A program made the position numbers and the translations under genes. Shown here piece after piece: positions 56,035 through 64,000 of a stretch of 64,000 nucleotides of DNA. The notes under the pieces are model-generated. The model was not told the DNA's origin, did not search any database, and was given only the letters and a program-made list of their open reading frames with translations. The first letter of the stretch is position 1; every line of letters begins with the position of its first letter. This DNA is from Runella sp. MFBS21 (GTDB lineage: Bacteria; Bacteroidota; Bacteroidia; Cytophagales; Spirosomataceae). The stretch covers positions 1 to 64,000 of the forward strand of contig NZ_JARNTW010000001.1 in assembly GCF_029433105.1 (NCBI RefSeq), read 5' to 3'.

Positions 56035-58731
56035 TTATTCCGTCTTCAAGGATTTCACAGGATTCATCAACGCTGCTTTGATAGCCTGATAGCTAATGGT
56101 CAATAGCGCAATAAACATTGCCGACGCTCCTGCCACGACAAACACCCACCATTCGACGTTGATGTGATATGCAAATTCTTCCAGCCACTGTTGCGTTGCC
56201 CACCAAGCCAATGGAAACGCAATACCGTTGGCAATCAATACCAGCTTTAAGAAATCTTTGGAAAGCAATGTTGTGAGACTAAACACACTCGCTCCTAATA
56301 CTTTACGAACGCCAATCTCCTTGACACGTTGTTCGGCCGTGTAGGTAGCCAAACCAAACAACCCTAGACAAGCAATAAAAATAGTGGCCAACGCCGCCCA
56401 AATCAGCATGGTTTCGCGACGGTGGTCGTCGGCGTAGAAGCGGGCTAATTGTTCGTCCAAAAAATGATATTCCAACAAATGAGCAGGATCAATTTTTATC
56501 AAAGCTTCGTTTATTTTAGCCAAGGTATTCGGAACGTCGTTTCCTGTAATTCTTGATGTAAAATAATCAATCGAATGCACGGGGTTGTTTTGGTAGGCCA
56601 ACACCATAGGAGCAATTTTTTCGCGAAGCGACTGGAAATGAAAGTCTTTGACAATGCCGACCACGCGTGCACGGAACGTTTGGCCATTGCGGAGCGGGCT
56701 GTAACTTCCTCCCATGGAGCGTTCGGGGATTTCGACCAATTGCCCTGCGGCTTCCTTAATTTTCAACATGCTGGCTGCTGTTTCATTCAACAGAATAGAC
56801 GTAGAATCGTCTGTGCCTGCAAAATTGCGTCCGTTCACGAGCTTTACTTCAAAGGTATTGGTAAAGTGCTCATCGACGCCCAACAAATACGAAATCGAAT
56901 GTTCGTCGGTGTTACCTTCGGGACGAATTTTAATGGTAGGAATGTTTTTCCATTCGCCTGGTACCCGCGTTGTTACCGAAATATTCTTTACTGTAGCTAT
57001 CTTACTGATTTCATTTTTGATTGTTTGGGCATTTTTGCGCACGTCTCCCGAATTAATATCTACCACTAATAACAACTCTTTGCTAAATCCTAAATCTTTG
57101 TTGCTGACGTACTGAATTTGACGAAATAGCACAATCGTCCCGATAATCATCACAACTGAAATCGTAAACTGAAACACAACCAAGCCTTTCCGCAGTGACA
57201 AGTCTCCTTGGTTTTGTAGTTTGAGGGTTTTTAACAAAGCAAGCGGGCTAAAACGTGACAGTAAAAATGCTGGATAACTCCCCGAAATCAAGCCCGTTAG
57301 CACCACGGCAATGGTCGTGTACAACCAAATACGGTAATCGGAATGGAAGCCAAGCGAAAGCTGCTTTTCGGTAAAAGCATTGAAAGACGGCAAAAGAAGA
57401 TTGACAAACCCAATCGACAACACGAACGAAAGTAAGGTTACGAGCAACGATTCAAACAAAAACTGGTTGATTAAATGACTTCGAAACGCGCCGTTGGCTT
57501 TGCGAACGCCAATTTCTTTGGAGCGGTTGGTGGCTCGTGCGGTCGTCAGGTTCATATAATTGATGCAAGCAATCAGCAATACAAAAAGAGCGACTATTCC
57601 AAAAATTTTGATATACAAAATACTCCCTTTGCCTGAGCCTACGTTGGTAGAACCCGTAGCAATATGGTCAGAATGTAAACGCATATCAGTAAGTGGTTGC
57701 AACAAATAACCGACTGTTGTTCCTGTTTCGAATTTATAGTTGGCCTGAACCAAGGCATTTATTTTTGTGCCAACCAGCTGAGATTGAGCACTTTTTTTTA
57801 ATAAAGCATAGACCGTATAATTGTGCGAAGACCAATCTGACGCATTAGACTGCTGAAACTCAGCATCGTCGTTGAAAGTACTTTCGGATAATAAAGACTC
57901 AAAATCAAAACTTGAATTGCTCGGATGATTTTTAATAACTGCCGTGATTTTGAGTGGTTTTTCCGTAAAATCAAAACGAAGTATTTTTCCGACAACCTCG
58001 GTGTTATTAAATAGTTTTTGAGCAATTTTTTCAGTAATCACAATCGAATTTGGTTCTTTTAAGGCTGTTTGCTTTTCGCCTGCAATCGTCTCAAAATCAA
58101 ATATTTTCATAAAATTCTCATCTGCCAAATTGATGGTCAAGTGAAATTTGTCTTTGGTTTCAGGGTTTGACAAATTATCCCGGCCAAAACTCGTCATACG
58201 CGCCGTTGTCTCAATTTCTGGAATACTTTTCTTTGATTCTTCGGCCAATTTATAGCTTACGGCCGCAATCGTAAGGTCATCGGTTTTGGTCTTTTTGTGT
58301 TCGATGACTCGATAAATGCGCGACGCGTTACGGTGCTGTTGGTCAAAGGTTAATTCATCAAATAAGTACAAACCAATGATAAGGAAACACGTGATTCCGA
58401 AAGTCAGGCCAGCCACGTTCAAGGCCGTATACAATTTGTGGCGAGTAAGGGTACGAAAAGCGATTTTGAAATAGTTGCGTATCATGGTTGGGCTGTATGT
58501 ATAGGTTGTTGGATACGGATTAGATTGGCGCTTGATGTTTGACCAACGGACATATGCGAGGGCATCGCGCCAATAGCGTTGACGGGCGTTTGACTCACCC
58601 AACCGCTGTGTGCGGCGTTGGTAGCGTTCATGCAAATCGCCCATGATTTCCTCTCGCAAATGTGGTGCGAGCAGGCGATTGAGCAAATCATCAAGCCACG
58701 GAAACGGACTAAGTGGGTTTGGAAATTTCAT
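56035..58731 (-). CDS. FtsX/MacB-type permease with prefix domain (PadR5 unit, gene 1)
   Basis: 898 residues, the longest of the set. Starts MKFPNPLSPFPWLDDLLNRL; prefix LLAPHLREEIMGDLHERYQR and NARQRYWRDALAYV. TM1 lies in KLYTALNVAGLTFGITCFLI. FtsX signatures are TTARATNRSKEIGVRKANGA and EQRVKEIGVRKVLGASVFS. The second periplasmic domain has a longer SMGGSYSPLRNGQTFRARV segment than its relatives. Ends NPVKSLKTE. It begins 13 nt after the PadR5 stop. Confidence 0.9.
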   Translation of the reverse strand: MKFPNPLSPFPWLDDLLNRLLAPHLREEIMGDLHERYQRRTQRLGESNARQRYWRDALAYVRWSNIKRQSNPYPTTYTYSPTMIRNYFKIAFRTLTRHKLYTALNVAGLTFGITCFLIIGLYLFDELTFDQQHRNASRIYRVIEHKKTKTDDLTIAAVSYKLAEESKKSIPEIETTARMTSFGRDNLSNPETKDKFHLTINLADENFMKIFDFETIAGEKQTALKEPNSIVITEKIAQKLFNNTEVVGKILRFDFTEKPLKITAVIKNHPSNSSFDFESLLSESTFNDDAEFQQSNASDWSSHNYTVYALLKKSAQSQLVGTKINALVQANYKFETGTTVGYLLQPLTDMRLHSDHIATGSTNVGSGKGSILYIKIFGIVALFVLLIACINYMNLTTARATNRSKEIGVRKANGAFRSHLINQFLFESLLVTLLSFVLSIGFVNLLLPSFNAFTEKQLSLGFHSDYRIWLYTTIAVVLTGLISGSYPAFLLSRFSPLALLKTLKLQNQGDLSLRKGLVVFQFTISVVMIIGTIVLFRQIQYVSNKDLGFSKELLLVVDINSGDVRKNAQTIKNEISKIATVKNISVTTRVPGEWKNIPTIKIRPEGNTDEHSISYLLGVDEHFTNTFEVKLVNGRNFAGTDDSTSILLNETAASMLKIKEAAGQLVEIPERSMGGSYSPLRNGQTFRARVVGIVKDFHFQSLREKIAPMVLAYQNNPVHSIDYFTSRITGNDVPNTLAKINEALIKIDPAHLLEYHFLDEQLARFYADDHRRETMLIWAALATIFIACLGLFGLATYTAEQRVKEIGVRKVLGASVFSLTTLLSKDFLKLVLIANGIAFPLAWWATQQWLEEFAYHINVEWWVFVVAGASAMFIALLTISYQAIKAALMNPVKSLKTE

Positions 58732-58744
58732 GACTGCACAAGGA

Positions 58745-59080
58745 TTAGTTCCATTTTAAGGTCACTTGTGGTACAATGCGGTCCCAAAGACGGTTTCGAA
58801 CTTGCCGAACGTCGTTCAATATGCGACCGCCCAAAGCCGTAACAGTAAAAATTCGTTTGCGGCGTCCTCCACGTTCGGAGGTGGCTTCTCCTAATTGAGA
58901 CGTTACATAACCTTTTTGTTCTAGGCGTTGTAAGGCAGCATGCACAGCTCCTGTGCTTACAGTTTGGCCTGTTTCTATTTCCAATTCTTCGGCGATAGAT
59001 ACCGAGTAAGCATTGGGTGCCAGAACCGCTACGGTTAATAAAACTACTTCTTCAAATTCCCCTAAGTCGCTTCTTCGCAT
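58745..59080 (-). CDS. PadR-family transcriptional regulator (PadR5)
   Basis: 111 residues. LGEFEEVVLLTVAVLAPNAYSVSI (Ser where the others have Gly after Tyr), recognition region STGAVHAALQRLEQKGYV, wing GEATSERGGRRKRIF, C-terminal helix ending LWDRIVPQVTLKWN. It heads a two-permease unit. The promoter-like element (59191-59210) and tandem operator 5 (~337 bp upstream) are separated by a MITE-like element. Confidence 0.92.
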   Translation of the reverse strand: MRRSDLGEFEEVVLLTVAVLAPNAYSVSIAEELEIETGQTVSTGAVHAALQRLEQKGYVTSQLGEATSERGGRRKRIFTVTALGGRILNDVRQVRNRLWDRIVPQVTLKWN

Positions 59081-59244
59081 GAGTGGTGAAAGGTATTTTA
59101 AAGTTTAGTGCTGAGTCCCTCCAAACCTTAGAGACTGGAAGGGACTATTTTAGTCTTATTTTTAAGACAATTTTTATTTCATCTATTTCTGTATGTAAAA
59201 TACCTTGCCAATTTTCAAAAAAACTACCTCGAAAGGGAGGTGTG

Positions 59245-59404
59245 CCAAATTATCTTCGGTCAGTGCGCTTCTTCCCCCCTAAATCCTCCCTCTGTTTTCT
59301 GCTTAGGGGAACTTGTAAAGCCCTTTTCCTGCAAGGAGAAGGGTTGGGATGAGGTTAAAACAAAAGATAATTTGGTACTCCTCTACTTCTGAAATAGCTT
59401 GTCT
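59245..59404. mobile_element. second MITE-like element, in the PadR5 regulatory region
   Basis: A 131-bp core (59245-59375) has perfect 12-bp inverted ends CCAAATTATCTT/AAGATAATTTGG. Inside are CCCTTTTCCTGCAAGGAGAAGGG and TTGGGATGAGGTT, as in the element at 49822. The right flank to ~59404 (complement AGCTATTTCAGAAGTA) matches the outer end of the other copy; the left outer end is degenerate. No ORF. The gap 59081-59458 holds promoter-like element, this element and the operator. Confidence 0.55.
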
Positions 59405-59417
59405 ACCTGCTGAGAAG

Positions 59418-59454
59418 TGTCCAAAAACGGACAAGTGATGTACACAACTGGACG
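59418..59454. promoter_or_regulatory. tandem operator 5 (upstream of PadR5 unit)
   Basis: TGTCCAAAAACGGACA (59418-59433) and TGTACACAACTGGACG (59439-59454), centres 21 bp apart. It is only 5 bp past the stop of the stand-alone permease at 59459. Confidence 0.6.
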
Positions 59455-59458
59455 CTAT

Positions 59459-61837
59459 TTAATCCGTTTTAAGGCTTTCTACGGGATTGTTGAGGGCTGC
59501 TCTGAGCGCTTGAAAACTAACCGAGACCAAGGCGATAACGAGTGCGAAAATAGCCACAAATATCAAATACCACCATTGGAGTTGGGTACGATAGGCAAAA
59601 GTTTCTAGCAGTTTTTGGCCTAACCAGTAAGAAATAGGCAAACTGATAATCAACGCTACACCTACAAGTTGGAGAAATTGGCCTGAAAGCATAGCCACAA
59701 TATTGGTGACACTCGCTCCCAATGCTTTACGAATGCCGATTTCTTTGGTGCGCTGTTTGGCCACGAGCGAAATCAACCCAAAAATGCCCGCGCAAGCAAT
59801 CAAAATAGCAAGCAATGTCACAAAGCTTATCATCTGCCAAATACTATCAATAGGCTTATAGGTTTTGGTAAGTTCGTCGTTAAGATAAAAATAAGATAAA
59901 GGGCGGCGGCTAGGTATATTTTTAAATCGCGCTTCTACTGTTTTAATGATGGTGTTTGCTTTAGTTGGGTCTTTCAAACGGATAGTTAAAAAATTACTAA
60001 GTTTTTGTTTGCCTGCATACCAATGAAGCAGCGGGTCTATGGATTCTTTCAGATTTTGATAATGAAAATTTTTGGTGACTCCTATTATTGTATAATTAGT
60101 AGGGTCATTTTGTTGGCGCAGTTGTTTGCCTACGGCGGTTTTCCAGCCAAAGGCCTTCATTGCCGCTTCATTGATAATTATATTATGATTGACTGAGTCA
60201 GCAGAATTATCCAAAAAACTACGTCCTTCAATGAAAGGGATTTTGTAGGTTTCAAAGTAATTTTCAAAGGTATTTGCGTGAAGTATACGTACACTTTGGT
60301 TAGGTTTTTTTGCGGGATAATACTCATTGAAATTGTACCAATATTTCACCGGTATAAGCGTAGAAGTACAAAACGACTCTACATTTGTATTTTGTCGCAG
60401 CTCATCCAATATCACCCTCCCCGCCGAAAGAGCCGCAGACGAATTGCGGTAATCTAGGTTGGTATTAAAAACCAAAACGTTGTTTTTATCATAACCTAGG
60501 GCGGTGGTTTTCATGAAATTGATTTGTTGTCGCAGACCCAACGTGCCTACAATCAACATCACCGCCAATACAAACTGCAATACAATCAGACCGTTTTGTC
60601 GGAAACGTCCACGGTTAGGATTGCTGGAAATCTTCCCCTTGACGGCTTCGGTAGTCTTCAATTGCATGAGGTAGTAAGCAGGATAAGTACCCGCTACGAA
60701 AGTCACCAAAAGCGAAATAGATAGTATGATTACAATTGTAGGATAGTCGTGTTCTAAAGAAATGTCGAGTTGCATGTGCCCTTCTCGAAGCTGATTGAAA
60801 GAAGGAATCAAATAATACTTGGCAAAAAATCCGGAAAACCACAAAGAGAGCAGCATAACAATGCCCGCTTCTAGCCAAAATTGTTTTAAAATCACACTTC
60901 TAGTAGCCCCAATGACTTGTTTTACTGCTACTTCCTTCAATCTTGGCAAGGCCGAAGCCATGTTGAGATTGATTAAGTTGATACTAATAATCAACAGCAG
61001 AAAAACCGCAATGGCAATAGATCCATAAATAAGCCCTTTAAATGTAGGGTTTTGATTATGAATAAAATGTTTGAATTTGCTTAGATATAAGGAGTTGTTA
61101 CGAGATTCGGGTACAAAGTGAGTTTTTACAATTTGGGGGAGTTTGGCTTCTAATGCTTTGGGGTCAGTGCCTTTTTTGAGTAAGACAAATACCGGTGAAA
61201 ATATATTGAACCAATTGGCTCGTTTTTTAAAATCAGGGAGAGAAAAGAGTAATTGGGTGGGAAGTAAAACTTCAAACTGCTGGGAGGAGTTGGAAGGAAT
61301 AGGTTCTAATACCCCCGACACTTTAAACTGTAAAGTATCATCGAGGGTGACGGTTTTGCCGAGAGGGTTTATATTACCAAATAAATTCTGGGCGATTTTC
61401 TCGCTTATCACGATGGAATTAGGGCCTTTGAGCGCCGTGGTAGGAGTGCCATATTTTAGTGGGAAACTAAAAATTTGGAAAAAAGAGGAATCTACAAAAA
61501 CGGTGCTTTCTTGGAGGTCTTTAGTGCCATAATGAATCCACGGTGAATACCAGGTTTGGATGTGGGTACCTGTTTCTATTTCAGGGTAATTTTTTTGCAA
61601 TTGTTCTAAAATAGGGTAAACTGTTTTTTCATGTTTTTGGTCATTAATTTCGGTTTGGATATAATAAATCCGGTCACTATGAGCATGAAACTCATCAAAA
61701 GTGAGGCATTTTTGTGCAAAGAGGATTAAAATCACTACACATGCCATCCCTACCGACATCCCAAAGATATTGATAAGCGAAAAAAGACGATTTTTCCACA
61801 AATTGCGAAGGGCAATTTTGAAGTAATTTTGTATCAT
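59459..61837 (-). CDS. stand-alone FtsX/MacB-type permease without prefix domain, with tandem operator
   Basis: 792 residues starting MIQNYFKIALRNLWKN, without prefix domain. TM1 at ~15-37. The first FtsX repeat is degenerate (PRLKEVAVKQVIGATRSVI), while the second is normal (KQRTKEIGIRKALGASVTN). It ends NPVESLKTD. It has no PadR gene of its own, yet the tandem operator (62107-62143) and the TGGCA-type promoter element (~62036-62053) lie upstream, so a PadR encoded elsewhere in the cluster may control it in trans. Apart from these elements, 61838-62358 shows only AT-rich sequence. Confidence 0.88.
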   Translation of the reverse strand: MIQNYFKIALRNLWKNRLFSLINIFGMSVGMACVVILILFAQKCLTFDEFHAHSDRIYYIQTEINDQKHEKTVYPILEQLQKNYPEIETGTHIQTWYSPWIHYGTKDLQESTVFVDSSFFQIFSFPLKYGTPTTALKGPNSIVISEKIAQNLFGNINPLGKTVTLDDTLQFKVSGVLEPIPSNSSQQFEVLLPTQLLFSLPDFKKRANWFNIFSPVFVLLKKGTDPKALEAKLPQIVKTHFVPESRNNSLYLSKFKHFIHNQNPTFKGLIYGSIAIAVFLLLIISINLINLNMASALPRLKEVAVKQVIGATRSVILKQFWLEAGIVMLLSLWFSGFFAKYYLIPSFNQLREGHMQLDISLEHDYPTIVIILSISLLVTFVAGTYPAYYLMQLKTTEAVKGKISSNPNRGRFRQNGLIVLQFVLAVMLIVGTLGLRQQINFMKTTALGYDKNNVLVFNTNLDYRNSSAALSAGRVILDELRQNTNVESFCTSTLIPVKYWYNFNEYYPAKKPNQSVRILHANTFENYFETYKIPFIEGRSFLDNSADSVNHNIIINEAAMKAFGWKTAVGKQLRQQNDPTNYTIIGVTKNFHYQNLKESIDPLLHWYAGKQKLSNFLTIRLKDPTKANTIIKTVEARFKNIPSRRPLSYFYLNDELTKTYKPIDSIWQMISFVTLLAILIACAGIFGLISLVAKQRTKEIGIRKALGASVTNIVAMLSGQFLQLVGVALIISLPISYWLGQKLLETFAYRTQLQWWYLIFVAIFALVIALVSVSFQALRAALNNPVESLKTD

Positions 61838-62106
61838 AACGCTTAATTTAGTTGTAGGTTAATCTTAGATAGACCTGTCGACTTTTGGAGGAATAACTTC
61901 TCAACTGATTCCGTAATTCAAACCAATGACAGAAAATCGATGGATATAGTACTTAGTTTTGGTAACAATGTACAAAGTACTCCCTAAAGTAATTAGAGAT
62001 GTAAAAAGGTATGTTGGGTATTTCTGTCTTTTTGGTGAACAAATAGCTTGCCAGTACAATAAAGTGCTGATATTGTGTGGTTTGTCTCTTAAAAAAGTTA
62101 CTAAAA

Positions 62107-62143
62107 TGTCCGAAATCGTACATGTTTTGTACATTTTCGTACA
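62107..62143. promoter_or_regulatory. tandem operator 6 (upstream of the stand-alone permease)
   Basis: TGTCCGAAATCGTACA (62107-62122) and TGTACATTTTCGTACA (62128-62143), centres 21 bp apart: the best-conserved copy. It lies in the divergent region shared with the sigma-factor gene (62359, plus strand), so it might act on either gene. Confidence 0.6.
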
Positions 62144-62358
62144 CTTTGTATAGATTTTCAAAAAGTGATTTATAACTTTTTTGAGATTATTTTTAAAAAA
62201 ATTGGAAAATAATATTAGGGTAAATTGAAGGATTAGGGTCTTAGTAAATAAAGGATATTCTAATCAATCGCTCTATCAAACAACTCAACTTCTATAACGC
62301 ACTTTCTCCCGATTTTCGGCAAGACCAAGTTGCATCCTCAGAAGATGTAAACGAAGGG

Positions 62359-62955
62359 ATGGTGTATTTGGATGAAGAATTATTTATTAGAAAGGCATTT
62401 GAGGAAGATCCCAAAAAGGGCTGGGAATTGTTGTTTCGAGAATACTATACCCCTTTGTGTAGTCATGCCATTCGATACGTATATTCTCGCGAAGCTGCGA
62501 GAGATTTGGTAAGTGAAGCTTTTTATGTTTTTTGGCAAAAAGAAATTTACCTTCACATTACTACTTCTTATCGTGCTTATCTATACACGATGGTGCGTCA
62601 TAGAGGGCTAAAATACCTGCAACGGGAGTTTAATCGTGATGCCAATGTAATAAGCATAGAGGCATTTGATAGCGAAGATGGGGTTTTTGTGCCTCATAGC
62701 CTTACCCCCGAAGATATCCTCAGCTATGATGAGTTATCCCAAAAAGTAGAATCTGTTATTGACAATTTATCTCCCCAAAGTCGCAAAGTGTTTATGATGA
62801 ATCGGTTTGAGGGTAAGCGATACCAAGCCATTGCGGAAGAACTTCAAATTACGCTCAAGACCGTGGAAGCTCATATGAGTAAGGCGTTGGCAGGGTTGCG
62901 AAAAGCCCTCAAAAATGATGGCGCTTGGCTCGTTTTATATTTTTTCATTTCGTAA
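62359..62955 (+). CDS. ECF-type RNA polymerase sigma factor
   Basis: 198 residues. Region 2 (~18-85) holds FREYYTPLCSHAIRYVYSRE and DLVSEAFYVFW; region 4 (~130-185) holds LSPQSRKVFMMNRFEGKRYQ and TLKTVEAHMSKALAGLRKAL. This is the sigma-70 family 1 type expanded in Bacteroidota, usually paired with a FecR-like anti-sigma factor and a TonB-dependent receptor. Here the gene is followed by a strong terminator and a convergent sulfatase, with no anti-sigma factor in reach. It directs core polymerase to a small regulon that cannot be identified from this window. Confidence 0.92.
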   Translation: MVYLDEELFIRKAFEEDPKKGWELLFREYYTPLCSHAIRYVYSREAARDLVSEAFYVFWQKEIYLHITTSYRAYLYTMVRHRGLKYLQREFNRDANVISIEAFDSEDGVFVPHSLTPEDILSYDELSQKVESVIDNLSPQSRKVFMMNRFEGKRYQAIAEELQITLKTVEAHMSKALAGLRKALKNDGAWLVLYFFIS

Positions 62956-62990
62956 AAAAAGCCCGTTCTGCGGGCTTTTTTTACGAAATG
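62946..62990. terminator. bidirectional terminator between sigma factor and sulfatase genes
   Basis: Twenty-bp perfect arms (62946-62965 and 62971-62990; GCCCG/CGGGC core flanked by A7 and T7) and a 5-nt loop. The left arm overlaps the last codons of the sigma-factor gene. Confidence 0.9.
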
Positions 62991-62998
62991 GCGTTGGA

Positions 62999-64000
62999 CT
63001 ATTCTTTAGCCCCCATTCGTGAGAATCCTTGCTCTCTTTGTTTTATCAAAAGCGATTTCATTTCAGAGGCAATTACGGGTTGTTTTTCCAGTAAATTAGA
63101 TGTTTCTCGTGGGTCGTTTTCAAGGTCATAAAGTTGAGCTTCCAGATGCTTCAAGGGCGATTCATCTTTCGACCAGCCTCCGCTACCCTGACCTTCTACG
63201 TATTTCCATTTACCTTTTCGAATAGCAAACATGCCACTAATAGAATGGTGTATGGTACTTACGCGATTAGCCTTGGTGGGGTTTTTGGATGTGAAATAAG
63301 TAGAAAAGTCAAAGCTATCTTGAGCACTGTGGGCAGGAAGACTTTGCTTAGTTAAAGTAGCAAAAGTCGCCATCATATCCGTGAGGCATACTGTTTGAGA
63401 TACACTACGAGGGTTTTTGAAAGCAGCAGGCCAACGCACTAAGAAAGGAACTCGATGCCCGCCTTCCCAAATGTCAGATTTTTGACCCCGATAGATATAA
63501 TTGGCTTGATGGGCTGGAAATTTTTCAGCATCACCAGGTTTCCAGTCAGCACCATTGTCGGAGGTAAATATCACTAAAGTATTGTCTTTGACTCCTGCTT
63601 CATCAAGAGTCTTCAAAATACGGCCTACTACATCGTCGGTATGAGTTACAAAATCACCGTAGATACCAGCCTTCGACTTACCCTGAAAATCGGCGGCGGG
63701 TAGCCAAGGAGTATGTGGACTGGTTAGGGGCAAATACAAAAAGAAAGGCTTTGTGTCTCGACTCGCTTGTTGGATGAAAGTTTGTGCTTGTTGGGTAAAG
63801 TGGTCGAGAGTTTGTTCGAGTTTAAAATGCTCTGCCCCTTTACCCGCTCTCCAAAAAACACCTCTTGGGTTGTTGTTGCCCGCAATATCGGTGATGACTC
63901 TTTCGGTAGGTTTGCCATTTTCGAGGTAAACATAAGGCGGAATATCCAACGACGAAGAAATAATATAACTATAATCAAAGCCGAGGTCATTAGGGCCTTT
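62999..64000 (-). CDS. sulfatase (arylsulfatase family), C-terminal part, runs off the window
   Basis: 334 codons are visible and the frame is open to the window edge, so the N-terminus with the catalytic C/S-x-P-x-R motif is missing. Family features seen are PFFLYLPLTSPHTPW, THTDDVVGRILKTLDEAG, FTSDNGADW (metal- and sulfate-binding DNG), IWEGGHRVPFLVRWP and the C-terminal LYDLENDPRETSNL. It hydrolyses sulfate esters, in Bacteroidota often on polysaccharides. Activation would need a true formylglycine-generating enzyme; the FGE-fold proteins at 3922-6631 lack the catalytic cysteine pair and are unlikely to do this. Family is certain, substrate unknown. Confidence 0.92.
   Translation of the reverse strand, partial: KGPNDLGFDYSYIISSSLDIPPYVYLENGKPTERVITDIAGNNNPRGVFWRAGKGAEHFKLEQTLDHFTQQAQTFIQQASRDTKPFFLYLPLTSPHTPWLPAADFQGKSKAGIYGDFVTHTDDVVGRILKTLDEAGVKDNTLVIFTSDNGADWKPGDAEKFPAHQANYIYRGQKSDIWEGGHRVPFLVRWPAAFKNPRSVSQTVCLTDMMATFATLTKQSLPAHSAQDSFDFSTYFTSKNPTKANRVSTIHHSISGMFAIRKGKWKYVEGQGSGGWSKDESPLKHLEAQLYDLENDPRETSNLLEKQPVIASEMKSLLIKQREQGFSRMGAKE

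Noticed and set aside
61901-62161. 86-codon minus-strand frame over operator 6
   Set aside because: Low-complexity AT-rich translation across a regulatory region.
1-64000. tRNA, rRNA or DGR reverse transcriptase gene
   Set aside because: I saw no cloverleaf, ribosomal RNA sequence or reverse-transcriptase motif (such as a YxDD-containing frame) on either strand.

Overview
The window looks like the chromosome of a Bacteroidota member of the order Cytophagales, most likely Runella or a close relative. The grounds are long paralogous FtsX/MacB-type permeases with N-terminal prefix domains, PadR regulators, a HAE1-type RND pump with lipoprotein partners, an AT-leaning base composition, few Shine-Dalgarno sequences, and a gasdermin that closely resembles what I remember of the studied Runella protein. 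No search was run, so the genus is inference.

Positions 1-6,700 (minus strand) are an immunity-like island. A 925-residue LRR-Roc-COR protein ending in a His/Cys CHAT/caspase-like protease is followed 4 nt later by a 268-residue bacterial gasdermin. Upstream on the same strand lie three FGE-sulfatase/C-type-lectin-fold proteins, one broken by a single in-frame stop. Their C-terminal segments carry the signature of diversity-generating retroelement (DGR) variable regions: codon positions 1 and 2 vary while position 3 stays C/T. A 47-bp unmutated, AAC-rich copy of the same segment lies between two of them. No reverse transcriptase is present in the window. The island may be a protease-gasdermin cell-death module with a diversified recognition array beside it. 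I consider this the most interesting part of the window.

Positions 6,900-62,000 are dominated by 16 large FtsX/MacB-type permeases, all on the minus strand, plus one permease relic. Five transcription units start with a PadR-family regulator: PadR1 + 5 permeases (20372-6921), PadR2 + 2 (27375-21708), PadR3 + 4 (49755-38791), PadR4 + 1 (53190-50159) and PadR5 + 2 (59080-53381). Two prefix-less permeases stand alone (27538-29952 and 59459-61837). No ABC ATPase gene occurs in the window. A tandem operator, two 16-bp TGTCC-N6-GGACA-like palindromes with centres 20-21 bp apart, lies upstream of every PadR unit and of one stand-alone permease. Related MITE-like elements have inserted between promoter and operator in two of these regions. 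A 28-bp palindromic repeat recurs five times between genes.

The plus-strand exceptions are a secreted sugar isomerase/epimerase-like protein (20651-21496), an OmpR-type response regulator with its histidine kinase (30164-32211), a small membrane protein, and a complete RND efflux system (adaptor, pump, outer-membrane factor; 32962-38672). The right end holds an ECF sigma factor (62359-62955) and the C-terminal part of a sulfatase that runs off the window.
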